The notes under the pieces are model-generated. The model did not search any database and had not been told where the DNA came from. It worked only from the letters and a program-made list of their open reading frames with translations. Positions 1 through 8,284 of a stretch of 64,000 nt of DNA are shown piece by piece. The translations under genes and the position numbers were made by a program. How positions within the stretch are numbered: the stretch's first letter is position 1; each line of letters opens with the position of its first letter. Origin of the DNA: JBEISR01 sp044371425 (GTDB lineage: Bacteria > Planctomycetota > Planctomycetia > Pirellulales > Pirellulaceae); assembly GCA_044371425.1 (NCBI GenBank), contig JBILTR010000002.1, positions 248,001 through 312,000 on the forward strand. The letters are read 5' to 3'.

Positions 1-1965
1 ATCGATCCAGACGCGGTGGTACCCGACCCCAGCAAGTCGATACGCCAGGGCGCCATCGCACCCTGGAATACCCCTTCCTATCGACACGAGCTGGACGAAC
101 TGCTGGCGCTCGCAGACGACTACCAGATTCCGGTGGATATCCCTTACAGCAAACTCACCAAGAAACAGCGTCGCTGGATTGAAGAGGGCGTTCCAGAAAG
201 AAATTTCGGCGGGCTAAAGGGCTTCTTCGCATGGCTGGAACGCAAAAAGTACAAGATGCATGTACGTATCTTCCTGAGTCGTTGGCGGCGTTATCAGACT
301 TGTTCCAAGTGCGCCGGACAGCGGCTGACCGAACAAGCCCTGGCCTACCGCGTGGGCGACCGTTCGATTGCGGAAGTGGCAGCGTTATCGGTCGATCAAC
401 TGCGTTCATGGCTGGCCAGCACACCGTGGGGAATTCATCAGCAGGCCGCGGCCGAAGGAATCGTTCAGGACCTGCAAGAACGACTCGGTTTCCTCCAGCA
501 GGTAGGCCTTGGCTACCTAACGATCGACCGCACCCTCAAGACGCTCAGCGGCGGCGAGGCGCAGCGTGTCGCCCTGACGGCCGCCCTAGGAGCCTCATTG
601 ACCAGCATGCTCTATGTTCTCGATGAACCGACCGTCGGACTTCATCCCGCAGAGACCGAAAAGCTGGCCGATGCCATCGCCGCTCTCCGGGCACGCGGCA
701 ATACGGTGGTTGTGATCGAACATGAACTGGAGATGCTGCGGCGAGCCGACTGGATCCTTGAAGTGGGACCGGGGGCTGGGGTTGAAGGAGGAAGCATTGT
801 CTTTCAGGGAACCTGGGACCAACTGCTCCATAGCGACACCAGGACAGCCAGGGCACTCAGGATCGATCCATCGGGAGGACAGTCCCATCGCGCCACGCGA
901 AGGCAGCCCAGCGGCCAGATCACTCTGCAAGGCGCTTGCGGCCGAAACCTGCAGATCCCATCAGTCCGTTTCCCGCTGGGTTGCCTGTGTGTGGTCGCCG
1001 GCGTCAGCGGCAGCGGCAAAAGCAGTCTGATCCAGGAAACACTACAACCAGCTTTGGAAAGGCAGTTTGCAAATCCAGGCGATCGACTCCACGCATCTCC
1101 AGCGCTGCCGCTGGATTCGCTGAGCATCGATGGCAAGCTCGACGAGGTGCTCTCGATCGACCAATCCCCCATCAGCCGTTCCCCACGCAGCAACCCTGTC
1201 ACCTACCTAAAAGCCTTCGACCCGATTCGCGAATGCTTCGCCCGCACCGACGACGCCCGGCGACTCCATATGAAGAACAGTCACTTCAGTTTCAATTCAG
1301 AAATGGGGCGCTGCGAACAGTGTGAAGGAGCTGGCTATCTAGACGTGGATATGCAATTCCTGGCAGACCTTCAGATTCGTTGCCCCGATTGCCAGGGAAA
1401 ACGCTTTCGACCGGAGATCCTCCAGGTTCGATTTCGCGATCGCTCCATCGATCAGGTCCTCACCATGACGGCGGATCAAGCGATGGATTTCTTTCGGTCC
1501 GAACCGGAAGTGCTGAAACGCCTAGAACCTCTCATCAAGGTTGGCTTGGGGTACCTCGAGCTAGGCCAGCCGGCGACTACCCTTTCTTCAGGCGAAGCCC
1601 AGCGATTGAAACTGGCAGCCTACCTGCAACCGCGCAAAGAACAAACTCTCTTCCTCTTCGATGAACCCACCACCGGACTGCATTTCGATGACGTTTCCAA
1701 ACTACTCAGCTGTTTCAATCAGCTGATCGAATCGGGACATTCTGTTCTGGTGGTCGAGCACAACATGCAGGTGATCCAGGCTGCCGACTGGCTGATCGAG
1801 CTGGGGCCTGGAGCAGCAGCGCTGGGAGGACGATTGATCGCCGAGGGCCCCCCCGAGGCCATCGCAAGATCGCGCGACAGCATCCTCAAAAAATGGCTCG
1901 GGGATCGGCCAGAGAGATCTAGCCGTAGGAAAACAAAAAACCCCGAGCACGAGGCTCGGGGCTGA
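1..1965 (+). CDS. uvrA: UvrA excinuclease subunit A, 5' end outside window
   Basis: DNA-damage-recognition ATPase of nucleotide excision repair. The reading frame is open to base 1, so the N-terminal third is missing; by recalled comparison with E. coli UvrA the window starts near its residue 290. Visible in order (numbered from the GTG at base 16): half zinc motif CSKCAGQRL (~96), ABC signature LSGGEAQR (~176) and Walker B DEPTVGLH of the first nucleotide-binding domain, Walker A GVSGSGKSS of the second (~329), a CEQC...CPDC zinc module (~433-459), signature LSSGEAQR (~524) and DEPTTGLH (~549). The signature SSGEAQR differs slightly from the usual SGGEAQR. The last residues are coded by a terminator hairpin that serves the opposing gene. 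Family assignment is secure; whether this is the housekeeping copy or a paralogue cannot be told from the window. Confidence 0.95.
   Translation: MDPDAVVPDPSKSIRQGAIAPWNTPSYRHELDELLALADDYQIPVDIPYSKLTKKQRRWIEEGVPERNFGGLKGFFAWLERKKYKMHVRIFLSRWRRYQTCSKCAGQRLTEQALAYRVGDRSIAEVAALSVDQLRSWLASTPWGIHQQAAAEGIVQDLQERLGFLQQVGLGYLTIDRTLKTLSGGEAQRVALTAALGASLTSMLYVLDEPTVGLHPAETEKLADAIAALRARGNTVVVIEHELEMLRRADWILEVGPGAGVEGGSIVFQGTWDQLLHSDTRTARALRIDPSGGQSHRATRRQPSGQITLQGACGRNLQIPSVRFPLGCLCVVAGVSGSGKSSLIQETLQPALERQFANPGDRLHASPALPLDSLSIDGKLDEVLSIDQSPISRSPRSNPVTYLKAFDPIRECFARTDDARRLHMKNSHFSFNSEMGRCEQCEGAGYLDVDMQFLADLQIRCPDCQGKRFRPEILQVRFRDRSIDQVLTMTADQAMDFFRSEPEVLKRLEPLIKVGLGYLELGQPATTLSSGEAQRLKLAAYLQPRKEQTLFLFDEPTTGLHFDDVSKLLSCFNQLIESGHSVLVVEHNMQVIQAADWLIELGPGAAALGGRLIAEGPPEAIARSRDSILKKWLGDRPERSSRRKTKNPEHEARG
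1931..1961 (-). terminator. Rho-independent terminator of the PEP-CTERM gene at 1994
   Basis: On the minus strand an 8-bp GC stem (CCCCGAGC/GCTCGGGG at 1941-1948 and 1954-1961, 5-nt loop) is followed by TTTTTTGTTT at 1940-1931. It lies about 30 bp downstream of the minus-strand gene and inside the last codons of uvrA on the other strand. Confidence 0.85.
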
Positions 1966-1993
1966 AGTTCCATCCCGGTCGAAGACGGATCTG

Positions 1994-2737
1994 TCATGAC
2001 ACCTTCGACTTCTTCTGAAGCCGACGACGCCAAGCGTAGGCCCCGCCTGCCAGCGCCACCAGCGCCATCGAAGTCGGCTCGGGAACCGCAGTGATCGAGT
2101 AAATGTAGGGGCGACCATTGAGTAAGCTGCCCCAGCTGTTGGTGGCCTCATTGTAAATTCGAGCCTGGTTGTTGACTCCCTGCTGACCAGTGGGGGTATC
2201 GCCAGCCCCCAAGACGTAGCGCCAAGCAACCCCACCGTTGGTGACATTCGTCGGGATCGTGCTGGCGGCATAAAGCCAGTACTCACCTGCCGCCAGTGTT
2301 TTGGTACCGAAAAAGTCGACTTCCGTCGGGGCAGAGGAACTGAAGGACGACGTGTTGGTGAATTCCTTCAGGATCGAAGTTGGGTTGGTGGAGAACCCAG
2401 GACTAGTTGCAGGGTCGAAGTTGACGATCCCGACCGCCATGTTGCTCAGGTTGAAACTAGTGCCGTCGGTCAGCCCCAGTCGCAAGGTGACCTTCGAGAT
2501 ATCGTACGCCTGCGTCAAAGTGAACTTGGAAGCGGCAATCGTCATTTCGGTGTCGCCGGTACCGGTGGTCAGCAACCTCGTTTGACCCATTCCATTCTGA
2601 ATGTTGCTAACAATCACCACTTCGCCGCTGGCTTGCGAACCAGGGAAAAGCAGCCCCACCACCATCAATCCAAGGAAGCTAAGCGAACGAATTGATCTGG
2701 GCATGACCGAGTGAATCCTGAAGGGGAACTTCGTCAT
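1994..2737 (-). CDS. PEP-CTERM surface protein, choice-of-anchor-R-like
   Basis: Secreted or surface-anchored protein of about 247 residues. It has a basic N-terminus and a hydrophobic signal segment (SLSFLGLMVVGLLFPGSQA), a beta-rich body, and a typical PEP-CTERM tail: VPEPTSMA, a short hydrophobic helix, then AWRRR and a basic end. Such tails are recognised by exosortase/EpsH systems. The body (fields such as TLAAGEYWLYAAS near the middle) resembles the choice-of-anchor R domain seen in PEP-CTERM proteins. ATG codons at 2737 and 2704 are both possible starts; neither has a strong Shine-Dalgarno, and the signal peptide fits either. It is a single gene, convergent with uvrA and closed by a strong terminator. 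Ligand and function are unknown. Confidence 0.85.
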   Translation of the reverse strand: MTKFPFRIHSVMPRSIRSLSFLGLMVVGLLFPGSQASGEVVIVSNIQNGMGQTRLLTTGTGDTEMTIAASKFTLTQAYDISKVTLRLGLTDGTSFNLSNMAVGIVNFDPATSPGFSTNPTSILKEFTNTSSFSSSAPTEVDFFGTKTLAAGEYWLYAASTIPTNVTNGGVAWRYVLGAGDTPTGQQGVNNQARIYNEATNSWGSLLNGRPYIYSITAVPEPTSMALVALAGGAYAWRRRLQKKSKVS

Positions 2738-3220
2738 CGTGAAAGAAACGTCAACCGAATCACGAACCTCGGAACTCTACGACACGATTTGCTAACGACC
2801 CTTCGGCACCCCAATCTCCAGGGAACTATTTTTCGAAATCACTCCTTCCTCATTCGCCCCAAGCCCTACCACCCCACCAACCGTCAGCGATGCGGCTTCA
2901 TCGACGCCAACTTCTTGCGCTCCACTCGCCTGATTCCTTACTGGAAATCCCATGGCCGCCCCTTGAACCCTCGTCTCACCACACCCCCAGTCGGCAAGAC
3001 TGGAGTATTCGTCAGGATCCAAACGCCACAACCAAAAGGTCGGCGAAGGCGCTTCACAGTTCCATCCAAGGAAGCAAAGCTGCTGAATCCTGGTGGAATT
3101 GCGCCGGTTTTTCTGTTACGGTCAAAAGGAAGCTTTGAGTCATTCGGCTGTGCGCATCGGGCCCGGCCGACAGTTTGGAAGATTGCATCGGTATCCGAAT
3201 CCTGGGGAGGAGTAGCGACC

Positions 3221-4663
3221 ATGCTGGCGCACCAGGCAATCGACAGGAGACGGTGGATCCAGGCCGGAGCTTCGTCGATCCTGGGGTTGGGAATGAGCCA
3301 CCTTGGGGAGCTACAGGCGGAAGGGGCAAAGCAGCCGATACGAGGATCGTTCGGGAGAGCCAAATCCTGCATTTTCGTCTTCCTTTCGGGTGGACTATCG
3401 CAGCACGACAGCTTTGACATGAAGCCGCAGGCAGAGGATAAGATCCGCGGCGAATTCCGCCCGATCGCCACCGCCACGCCCGGGCTGCAGATCTGCGAGC
3501 ACCTTCCGATGCTGGCGCAACGGAGCCAACGTTGGGGTCTGCTCCGCAGTCTCACCCATCCCTCCAACGATCACTCGGCCGGGCATCACATCATGCTGAC
3601 GGGTCGGTCGACGCTTCCGACTGGTTTCAACCCCAATGCGCCCACCCGACTGGATGAACCGTCGATCGCGGCTATCGCTGGCGTTCAACTAGCAGCACCC
3701 AACAATCTGCCGACGGCCGTGTGCCTTCCCGAATCCTTGGTTCATTCGACCGGCCGCGTTCTCCCAGGGCAGAATGCGGGGCAGATGGGGCCTCAGCACG
3801 ACCCCTGGTTGCTCCAGGCGTCCCCGTTCGACAATCAGTCCTACGGCGCGTTCCCCGAGTACTCGTTTGATCATCAACAACGCGGGAAACCCGACCCTCG
3901 AGTCTTTGGGGTGCCTCATCTTGGATTGGGATCCGACTGGGCCACAGGTCGGCTTGCCGATCGCCTTGGCCTGCTCCAATCGCTCAATCATCGACGGGAC
4001 CAGATCGAACAACTCTCTTCCAACCAGTCACTCGATCGCTACAGGGCTCAAGCACTCACCCTGCTGACCGACCCCAAGCTGCAACGGGCGCTGAGCATCA
4101 GTCAGGCCGATCCAAAGCAAATGGAGCGTTACGGGAACAATTCCTTCGGCTGGTCTTTGTGGATGGCCCGTCAACTGGTCGAAATGGGCATTCCGATGAT
4201 CCAGGTCCAACTGGGCAATAACGAAACCTGGGACACCCATGGGAACGCTTTCCCTCATCTGAAGGACAAGCTATTCCCACCTACAGATCGCGCGCTGAGC
4301 GCTCTTCTGGACGACCTCCAGGAATCTGGACTTCTCGATGAAACGCTCATCGTTGTCGCCGGAGAGTTCGGTCGCACTCCGCAGATCACGCTGCTGGAAC
4401 AGCATTACAAACTACCTGGAAGGGACCATTGGGGCGCCGTCCAATCGGTGCTGTTCGCCGGAGGGGGTACCGCCGGTGGCGCGGTGGTCGGTAAGTCGGA
4501 TCCTCGTGGTGCCTACCCGGAAGAACTCCCGGTAACCCCTGAACGATTCGCTGCGACCATCTATCATCTCCTGGGTATCCCGCCCAGTGCCCACTGGATG
4601 GATGCCAGCGAACGTCCTCACGCGATCTACTACGGTGAACCGATCAACGAACTGTTCGCCTGA
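3221..4663 (+). CDS. DUF1501 secreted protein
   Basis: A protein of 480 residues in the DUF1501 family, very abundant in planctomycetes and related by fold to the sulfatase/alkaline-phosphatase superfamily. The start at 3221 is chosen because GGGGAGGAG lies 7-8 bases upstream; the open frame extends to 2711 but that part has no coding character. The N-terminus RRRWIQAGASSILGLG looks like a twin-arginine-type signal. Family hallmarks are CIFVFLSGGLSQHDSFDMKP, SNDHSAGHHIMLTG, NETWDTHGN, VAGEFGRTP and GRDHWG. In planctomycetes DUF1501 genes often sit beside DUF1549/DUF1553 cytochrome-like genes; none is present here. The precise substrate is unknown. Confidence 0.93.
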   Translation: MLAHQAIDRRRWIQAGASSILGLGMSHLGELQAEGAKQPIRGSFGRAKSCIFVFLSGGLSQHDSFDMKPQAEDKIRGEFRPIATATPGLQICEHLPMLAQRSQRWGLLRSLTHPSNDHSAGHHIMLTGRSTLPTGFNPNAPTRLDEPSIAAIAGVQLAAPNNLPTAVCLPESLVHSTGRVLPGQNAGQMGPQHDPWLLQASPFDNQSYGAFPEYSFDHQQRGKPDPRVFGVPHLGLGSDWATGRLADRLGLLQSLNHRRDQIEQLSSNQSLDRYRAQALTLLTDPKLQRALSISQADPKQMERYGNNSFGWSLWMARQLVEMGIPMIQVQLGNNETWDTHGNAFPHLKDKLFPPTDRALSALLDDLQESGLLDETLIVVAGEFGRTPQITLLEQHYKLPGRDHWGAVQSVLFAGGGTAGGAVVGKSDPRGAYPEELPVTPERFAATIYHLLGIPPSAHWMDASERPHAIYYGEPINELFA

Positions 4664-5052
4664 TTCACGACGACACCATCCGGGGTTTTTGGTCCATCCG
4701 GGACTTGTCTGGGTTACGATCGCTTCACCGCCGCGACTCAAGAAGTTCCTGTGGCCGCAGCCCCAGTCACTCCCAAGGGAAGGGTGAGATCAATCGCAAG
4801 CCTTGTATTGGTTACCCTTGCCCCTGGGACTCCATCCCACTTACTCCGGTCGGCCCGACGGATACGAACGACAGAATCACCAGAGGGACCAGAAAAACGG
4901 CAGCGTTCCAATTCGCACCCGACCTCTTCATCTTGCGGCGTCACAATGACACCGACAGTCTTGAGAAATCCAGCCGTCCGTTCACTCTCTGTCGCTTTGT
5001 GTCTCCGTGAGAGGCAAATAGTCGCGATCCGTTTTTCTCGCTCTATGGTGAA
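4664..5052. other. Intergenic region, convergent gene ends
   Basis: About 390 bases between the 3' ends of the DUF1501 gene and the DUF4465 gene. I see no convincing gene, tRNA or strong terminator here. Short open frames exist on both strands but have no recognisable protein content. Confidence 0.5.
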
Positions 5053-5931
5053 CTACTGACACACAGAAGTGTCGTGTGGCCCCATCTTTTGGCTCGCGTG
5101 GTGACGACGAAGACATCGACGCGACAGCCCCGCGACAACCACGATGCAAGTCAATGCCAGCGACCCCGGTTCTGGGATCGGCGAAATCTGGAAAGCAAGC
5201 CGATCCATGGCGAAGTAGACCGGGGTATTGATCCCAAACTGCCCCCGGTCGCTGGAATCGATCTCCAATCCAATCGAACGGATCAGCCCCAAGCCAGAGA
5301 GATCGATCGTTCTCCAGTCCGCTTGGATGTAGTCCAATTGGCTGTCCGGAAAACGAAAGTCGGCGAGATAATGATCGATGAAGGAAGTGCTCGATCCCGT
5401 CGCATTCTCTCCGGTGTACCCGGTGATGCGAAGGCGATAATAGTCCGGATCCAAACCCGTGGGACCGCCGAATTTTTTCGAGAATCGGTCTCCATCCCGC
5501 ATCGTCAAAGCGGCGTAGGTCGTGTTGGCAATCGCCATCGACTGAAGGTTTGAGGGTGTCACAAAATTGATGTAGGTGTTTCCGTAGGCGACTCCGTAGC
5601 TGGAAGACTGAAACCCAGAACCTGGATAGGCGGCATACTGATTGGTGTAACTACCGTTCGTGGAATCGACGACGTTCGAATAGGCCCAGCCCGACCAATA
5701 CCCACCAAAATCGCTGGAGTATTCGTTGGGGAAATACGCGGATCCGATCGTGAATCCATCGGTGTTGGAATTGGGACCACCATTGAAAAAGCTGTTGGCG
5801 GTCGACAGCAGGCCCTCAAAATCGATCACCTCCGCGCGCGCTGGCGATGCACAAGAAACCACAAGCAGCATCGTCCCCGCCCATGCAGACAGTGCGCTGA
5901 GCCAACCATCGATCATTCCCCGCACTTCCAT
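5053..5931 (-). CDS. DUF4465-type PEP-CTERM surface protein (B12-regulated)
   Basis: A secreted protein of 292 residues. ATG at 5931 is preferred because GAAGGAG lies 8 bases upstream; the frame stays open to 5988. After a signal peptide (SAWAGTMLLVVSCASPARA) the body shows the DUF4465 pattern: VIDFEGL near the mature N-terminus, YWSGWAYSN, TNQYAAYPGSG, SYGVAYG, and a C-terminal stretch on a sex-linked-like order IRSIGLEIDSSDRG...TPVYFAMDRL. It ends with IPEPGSLAL, a hydrophobic helix and a basic tail, a PEP-CTERM sorting signal. It follows the DUF1559 gene by 14 bp, and that gene follows a cobalamin riboswitch, so both are probably repressed by B12. I recall DUF4465-type proteins in Bacteroidota B12-uptake loci, but could not check this. 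A cobamide-binding surface role is inference. Confidence 0.85.
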   Translation of the reverse strand: MEVRGMIDGWLSALSAWAGTMLLVVSCASPARAEVIDFEGLLSTANSFFNGGPNSNTDGFTIGSAYFPNEYSSDFGGYWSGWAYSNVVDSTNGSYTNQYAAYPGSGFQSSSYGVAYGNTYINFVTPSNLQSMAIANTTYAALTMRDGDRFSKKFGGPTGLDPDYYRLRITGYTGENATGSSTSFIDHYLADFRFPDSQLDYIQADWRTIDLSGLGLIRSIGLEIDSSDRGQFGINTPVYFAMDRLAFQISPIPEPGSLALTCIVVVAGLSRRCLRRHHASQKMGPHDTSVCQ

Positions 5932-5945
5932 ACTCCGACTCCTTC

Positions 5946-6776
5946 TCAAGGTGCTTCCACCACTTCGCCGCCCGCTCTGGTAATCCAAGCTGCAAGGACC
6001 TCTCTCGAGATGCTGTTGGAAAGAAATCGGACGTTCGCCGAACCGAAAACCGCCGCCGCGCCACCTGGATGCCGAGATCGAATCTCGTTATCCCCCCGCC
6101 ATGCCCGTGGATCGTTCACCCCTCCAGACTGCTCGAATACGTTGCTGCCATTGATCCACTGGGAGTCGGGTCCTTCAGAGTCCTCCGACACCATCATCGT
6201 GTCGTTGAGCCCATCGAGGAGGTCTGCGAAATCGAACGCCTGGTCGTACACCAAACATCCATTGTCCGTCGCTGTCCGCGCGGAGATCCGCTGGCCATAA
6301 AGTCCGCCATAGTCGCTGAAACCTTCGTCCTTCGGCTTCGAGGGAACGCTGGGACATCGGTAAATCGCTAGGTTGGTCAATCGCGCAGCACGATTGGTCT
6401 GGTGGTCGAACGGAAGATCAAAACGGATCGATTGATGCAAGGAGGGTTGGTCGATGAACGGAAGCAGAAAGGCAGACCAAGCGAAGTTCTTTCGGTGCGC
6501 AGGCCCCCGAAAGGGACGCCATTCCAGGCATCCTGGTGGCAACTTTCGATGGTGGTCGTGATAATTCATCAACCCCAGACCGATCTGATGCAGATGGTGC
6601 TCGCACTGCATCCTCCGTGCGGACTCACGAGCCATCTGCACGGCGGGAAGCAATAGTCCGGTGAGCATACCGATCACGCCGAGCGTGACGAGCAGCTCGA
6701 CCAGGGTCGCTGCCTTTCGCTGCATCCGATCATGGCGCAGCAATCGCGCGGGCTCCCGCCGGGAAGCTGTCTGCAT
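5946..6776 (-). CDS. DUF1559 pseudopilin-like protein
   Basis: A protein of 276 residues with a type IV pilin-like N-terminus: basic leader, then ATLVELLVTLGVIGMLTGLLLPAVQMARESARRMQ cut here into its two halves by function (cleavage site plus helix). DUF1559 features follow: MNYHDHHRKLPPG, AWSAFLLPFIDQ, YRCPSVP, and a late SRHPGGAAAVFGSANVRFL element in place of the usual H-x9-DG motif. ATG 6776 is chosen because GAGAGGAAAG lies 4-5 bases upstream. It is the first gene after the cobalamin riboswitch and is probably co-transcribed with the DUF4465 gene. Planctomycetes carry dozens of DUF1559 proteins of unknown function; B12 control of one is unusual and suggests a role in surface presentation or uptake of the partner. 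Confidence 0.88.
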   Translation of the reverse strand: MQTASRREPARLLRHDRMQRKAATLVELLVTLGVIGMLTGLLLPAVQMARESARRMQCEHHLHQIGLGLMNYHDHHRKLPPGCLEWRPFRGPAHRKNFAWSAFLLPFIDQPSLHQSIRFDLPFDHQTNRAARLTNLAIYRCPSVPSKPKDEGFSDYGGLYGQRISARTATDNGCLVYDQAFDFADLLDGLNDTMMVSEDSEGPDSQWINGSNVFEQSGGVNDPRAWRGDNEIRSRHPGGAAAVFGSANVRFLSNSISREVLAAWITRAGGEVVEAP

Positions 6777-6790
6777 CGTTCTTTCCTCTC

Positions 6791-6855
6791 GCGGGACAGT
6801 CCGATCCCGCCGCTCAACGACGCGAACCCGGTTGCTGATCGCCTCCTTCGAGGCG
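6791..6855 (-). promoter_or_regulatory. Possible expression-platform hairpins upstream of DUF1559 gene
   Basis: Between the riboswitch aptamer and the ATG two hairpins are visible on the minus strand: CGCCTC-GAAG-GAGGCG (6840-6855) and GCGGGA-8nt-TCCCGC (6791-6810). The second directly abuts the Shine-Dalgarno (complement of 6781-6790). Neither is followed by a T-run, so translational rather than transcriptional control would fit. This is inference. Confidence 0.4.
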
Positions 6856-6979
6856 AATCCGCACCGATTGCGATCGATCGCAAGCGACAAAATGGTCGAA
6901 GACCGTCCATCGAAGACGTGGATTGAAATATTCGCTTTTCGACTGGCGATCCCACCCTGGAGGATCCATGCCCGTCTGA

Positions 6980-7198
6980 TGCCAGGTAGGTCTTCTGACT
7001 TGCGAATCCATCCACCTGACGCCTTCTCATCACCGCAACTCGCAAGGAGTCACAGGACAATGGCATGAGGGAGAATAGAGGATGGCGAAACCTGCAAAGG
7101 CAAGTTTCCATTCGCTTACAGCGGCCGGGCCGTCTCGGAATTGCACCGAGTTCCCTGTTCGCGGTGAGCTGAAGATCAGCCAACACCGCCACCTGACA
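6980..7198 (-). ncRNA. Cobalamin riboswitch
   Basis: Minus-strand aptamer. Visible elements from the 5' end are: P1 strand TGTCAGGT (complement of 7191-7198), the conserved GGGAA, GGTGCAATTCC, the GCTGTAA core, a P6-like hairpin, and the B12 box AGTCAGAAGACCTACC close to the 3' end (about 6984-7003). The closing strand ACCTGGCA (complement of 6980-6987) pairs with the P1 strand with one G-U. The agreement in order and spacing with the cobalamin class is close. It lies about 200 bases upstream of the DUF1559 gene, in the same orientation. Confidence 0.93.
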
Positions 7199-7289
7199 CC
7201 GACCCAAGATACATTCCGCGGGGGGAATTACAACCCGGAGAAAAAGAATTCCCTACCCAGCCTAACGTTCATCATTGCAGACACTCAAT

Positions 7290-7724
7290 TCAGTGGTTGT
7301 CCAAATTGGCTTCCGCGTAGGCTTCATCCGTCTCCCAAATCCGAACGGCGTAGGCGACCGCGCCGGTTCCCGCCAGAATCTTTGGACAAACTTCTTCCAG
7401 GAGGTACTTCGCCATGTTTTCGGCAGTGGGGTTGTAGGGCAGGAGAAAAAATCGCTTGGGCTGCACCATCTCCAAAGCCGCTCGAGCGTTCTCGTCTTTC
7501 TGGTCGATCAAAAAGCTATGGTCCCAGTTGGCGTCGATCCATCCTTTGCAGCGTGCCTTCAGATCGGCGAAATCGATCACGCGGCCCACCGAGTCCTGAA
7601 CGTCGCTGCGCACCAGGAAGTCCGCGACATAATTATGCCCGTGGAAGTGCTCGCACTTCCCTCCGTGCCCGAACAATCGGTGTCCTGCACAGAAAGAAAT
7701 TCGACGCATCAAGGAAAGCCCCAT
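7290..7724 (-). CDS. 6-pyruvoyl-tetrahydropterin synthase / QueD family
   Basis: A protein of 144 residues, normal size for the family, which converts 7,8-dihydroneopterin triphosphate to 6-carboxy- (QueD) or 6-pyruvoyl-tetrahydropterin. Zinc ligands are seen in SFCAGHRL and HFHGHNY, a nucleophile Cys in GKCEHFHG, and DHSFLID plus PTAENMAKYLLE and the C-terminal VRIWET. ATG 7724 (or GTG 7727) follows GAAGGAG. Queuosine/7-deazaguanine synthesis is the default expectation, but no other que gene is in the window, so pterin metabolism is also possible. It is oriented toward the riboswitch region, not controlled by it. Confidence 0.9.
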   Translation of the reverse strand: MGLSLMRRISFCAGHRLFGHGGKCEHFHGHNYVADFLVRSDVQDSVGRVIDFADLKARCKGWIDANWDHSFLIDQKDENARAALEMVQPKRFFLLPYNPTAENMAKYLLEEVCPKILAGTGAVAYAVRIWETDEAYAEANLDNH

Positions 7725-7850
7725 CACCCACCGCTCCTTCCAACCCGTTGCGAACGAAATCCACCCAACATCGATTCAGCGGCCCGACCACTGCATCGAT
7801 TCCGACAGGTAGATTAGCCGCCCGGCAAGGGATCCCTCGTCGGCGTGGGC

Positions 7851-8258
7851 TTATTGGACTGCGTCCGAAGGACCTCGCAGCTTGGGATTGTCGCGGTGGC
7901 GCGTTGCATCGCGCACCGTTTTCTTCTCCAAATTCCGCAGCCACACTTCCTGCAAATCGACGCCAGTCTGGTTGGCGAGGCAAACCAGTACAAACAAAAC
8001 GTCTCCTAGCTCTTCTCCAAGGCGATCGGGCGACTCTCCGGCCTTGAAACTCTGATCGCCGAATTGCCGCGACAGGATCCTGGCCACTTCGCCAACCTCC
8101 TCCACCAGTTGCGCCAGATTCGTCAATTCGGAAAAATACCTCACACCGATCGAACGGATCCAGTTGTCGACCTCTGCTTGCGCACCCCGAAGCGTCGTTT
8201 CTTCGGGCCAATCCTCGCGGCCTGACCCTTCCGCTCGATCCTCTGCTTCCTTTGTCAT
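7851..8258 (-). CDS. MazG-like nucleotide pyrophosphohydrolase
   Basis: A small all-alpha NTP pyrophosphohydrolase of 135 residues. The metal-binding motifs LVEEVGEVAR and LGEELGDVLFVLVCLANQTG fit the EExxE...ExxD pattern of single-domain MazG proteins (YpjD-like). Such enzymes hydrolyse dNTPs or abnormal nucleotides to the monophosphate and pyrophosphate. It lies 26 bp downstream of the FG-GAP gene and 123 bp upstream of the QueD-like gene on the same strand. The acidic N-terminal ~20 residues are poorly conserved in appearance, so a later start is possible. Confidence 0.87.
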   Translation of the reverse strand: MTKEAEDRAEGSGREDWPEETTLRGAQAEVDNWIRSIGVRYFSELTNLAQLVEEVGEVARILSRQFGDQSFKAGESPDRLGEELGDVLFVLVCLANQTGVDLQEVWLRNLEKKTVRDATRHRDNPKLRGPSDAVQ

Positions 8259-8284
8259 CGATCCACTTCCGGTCGATAGAGTGG

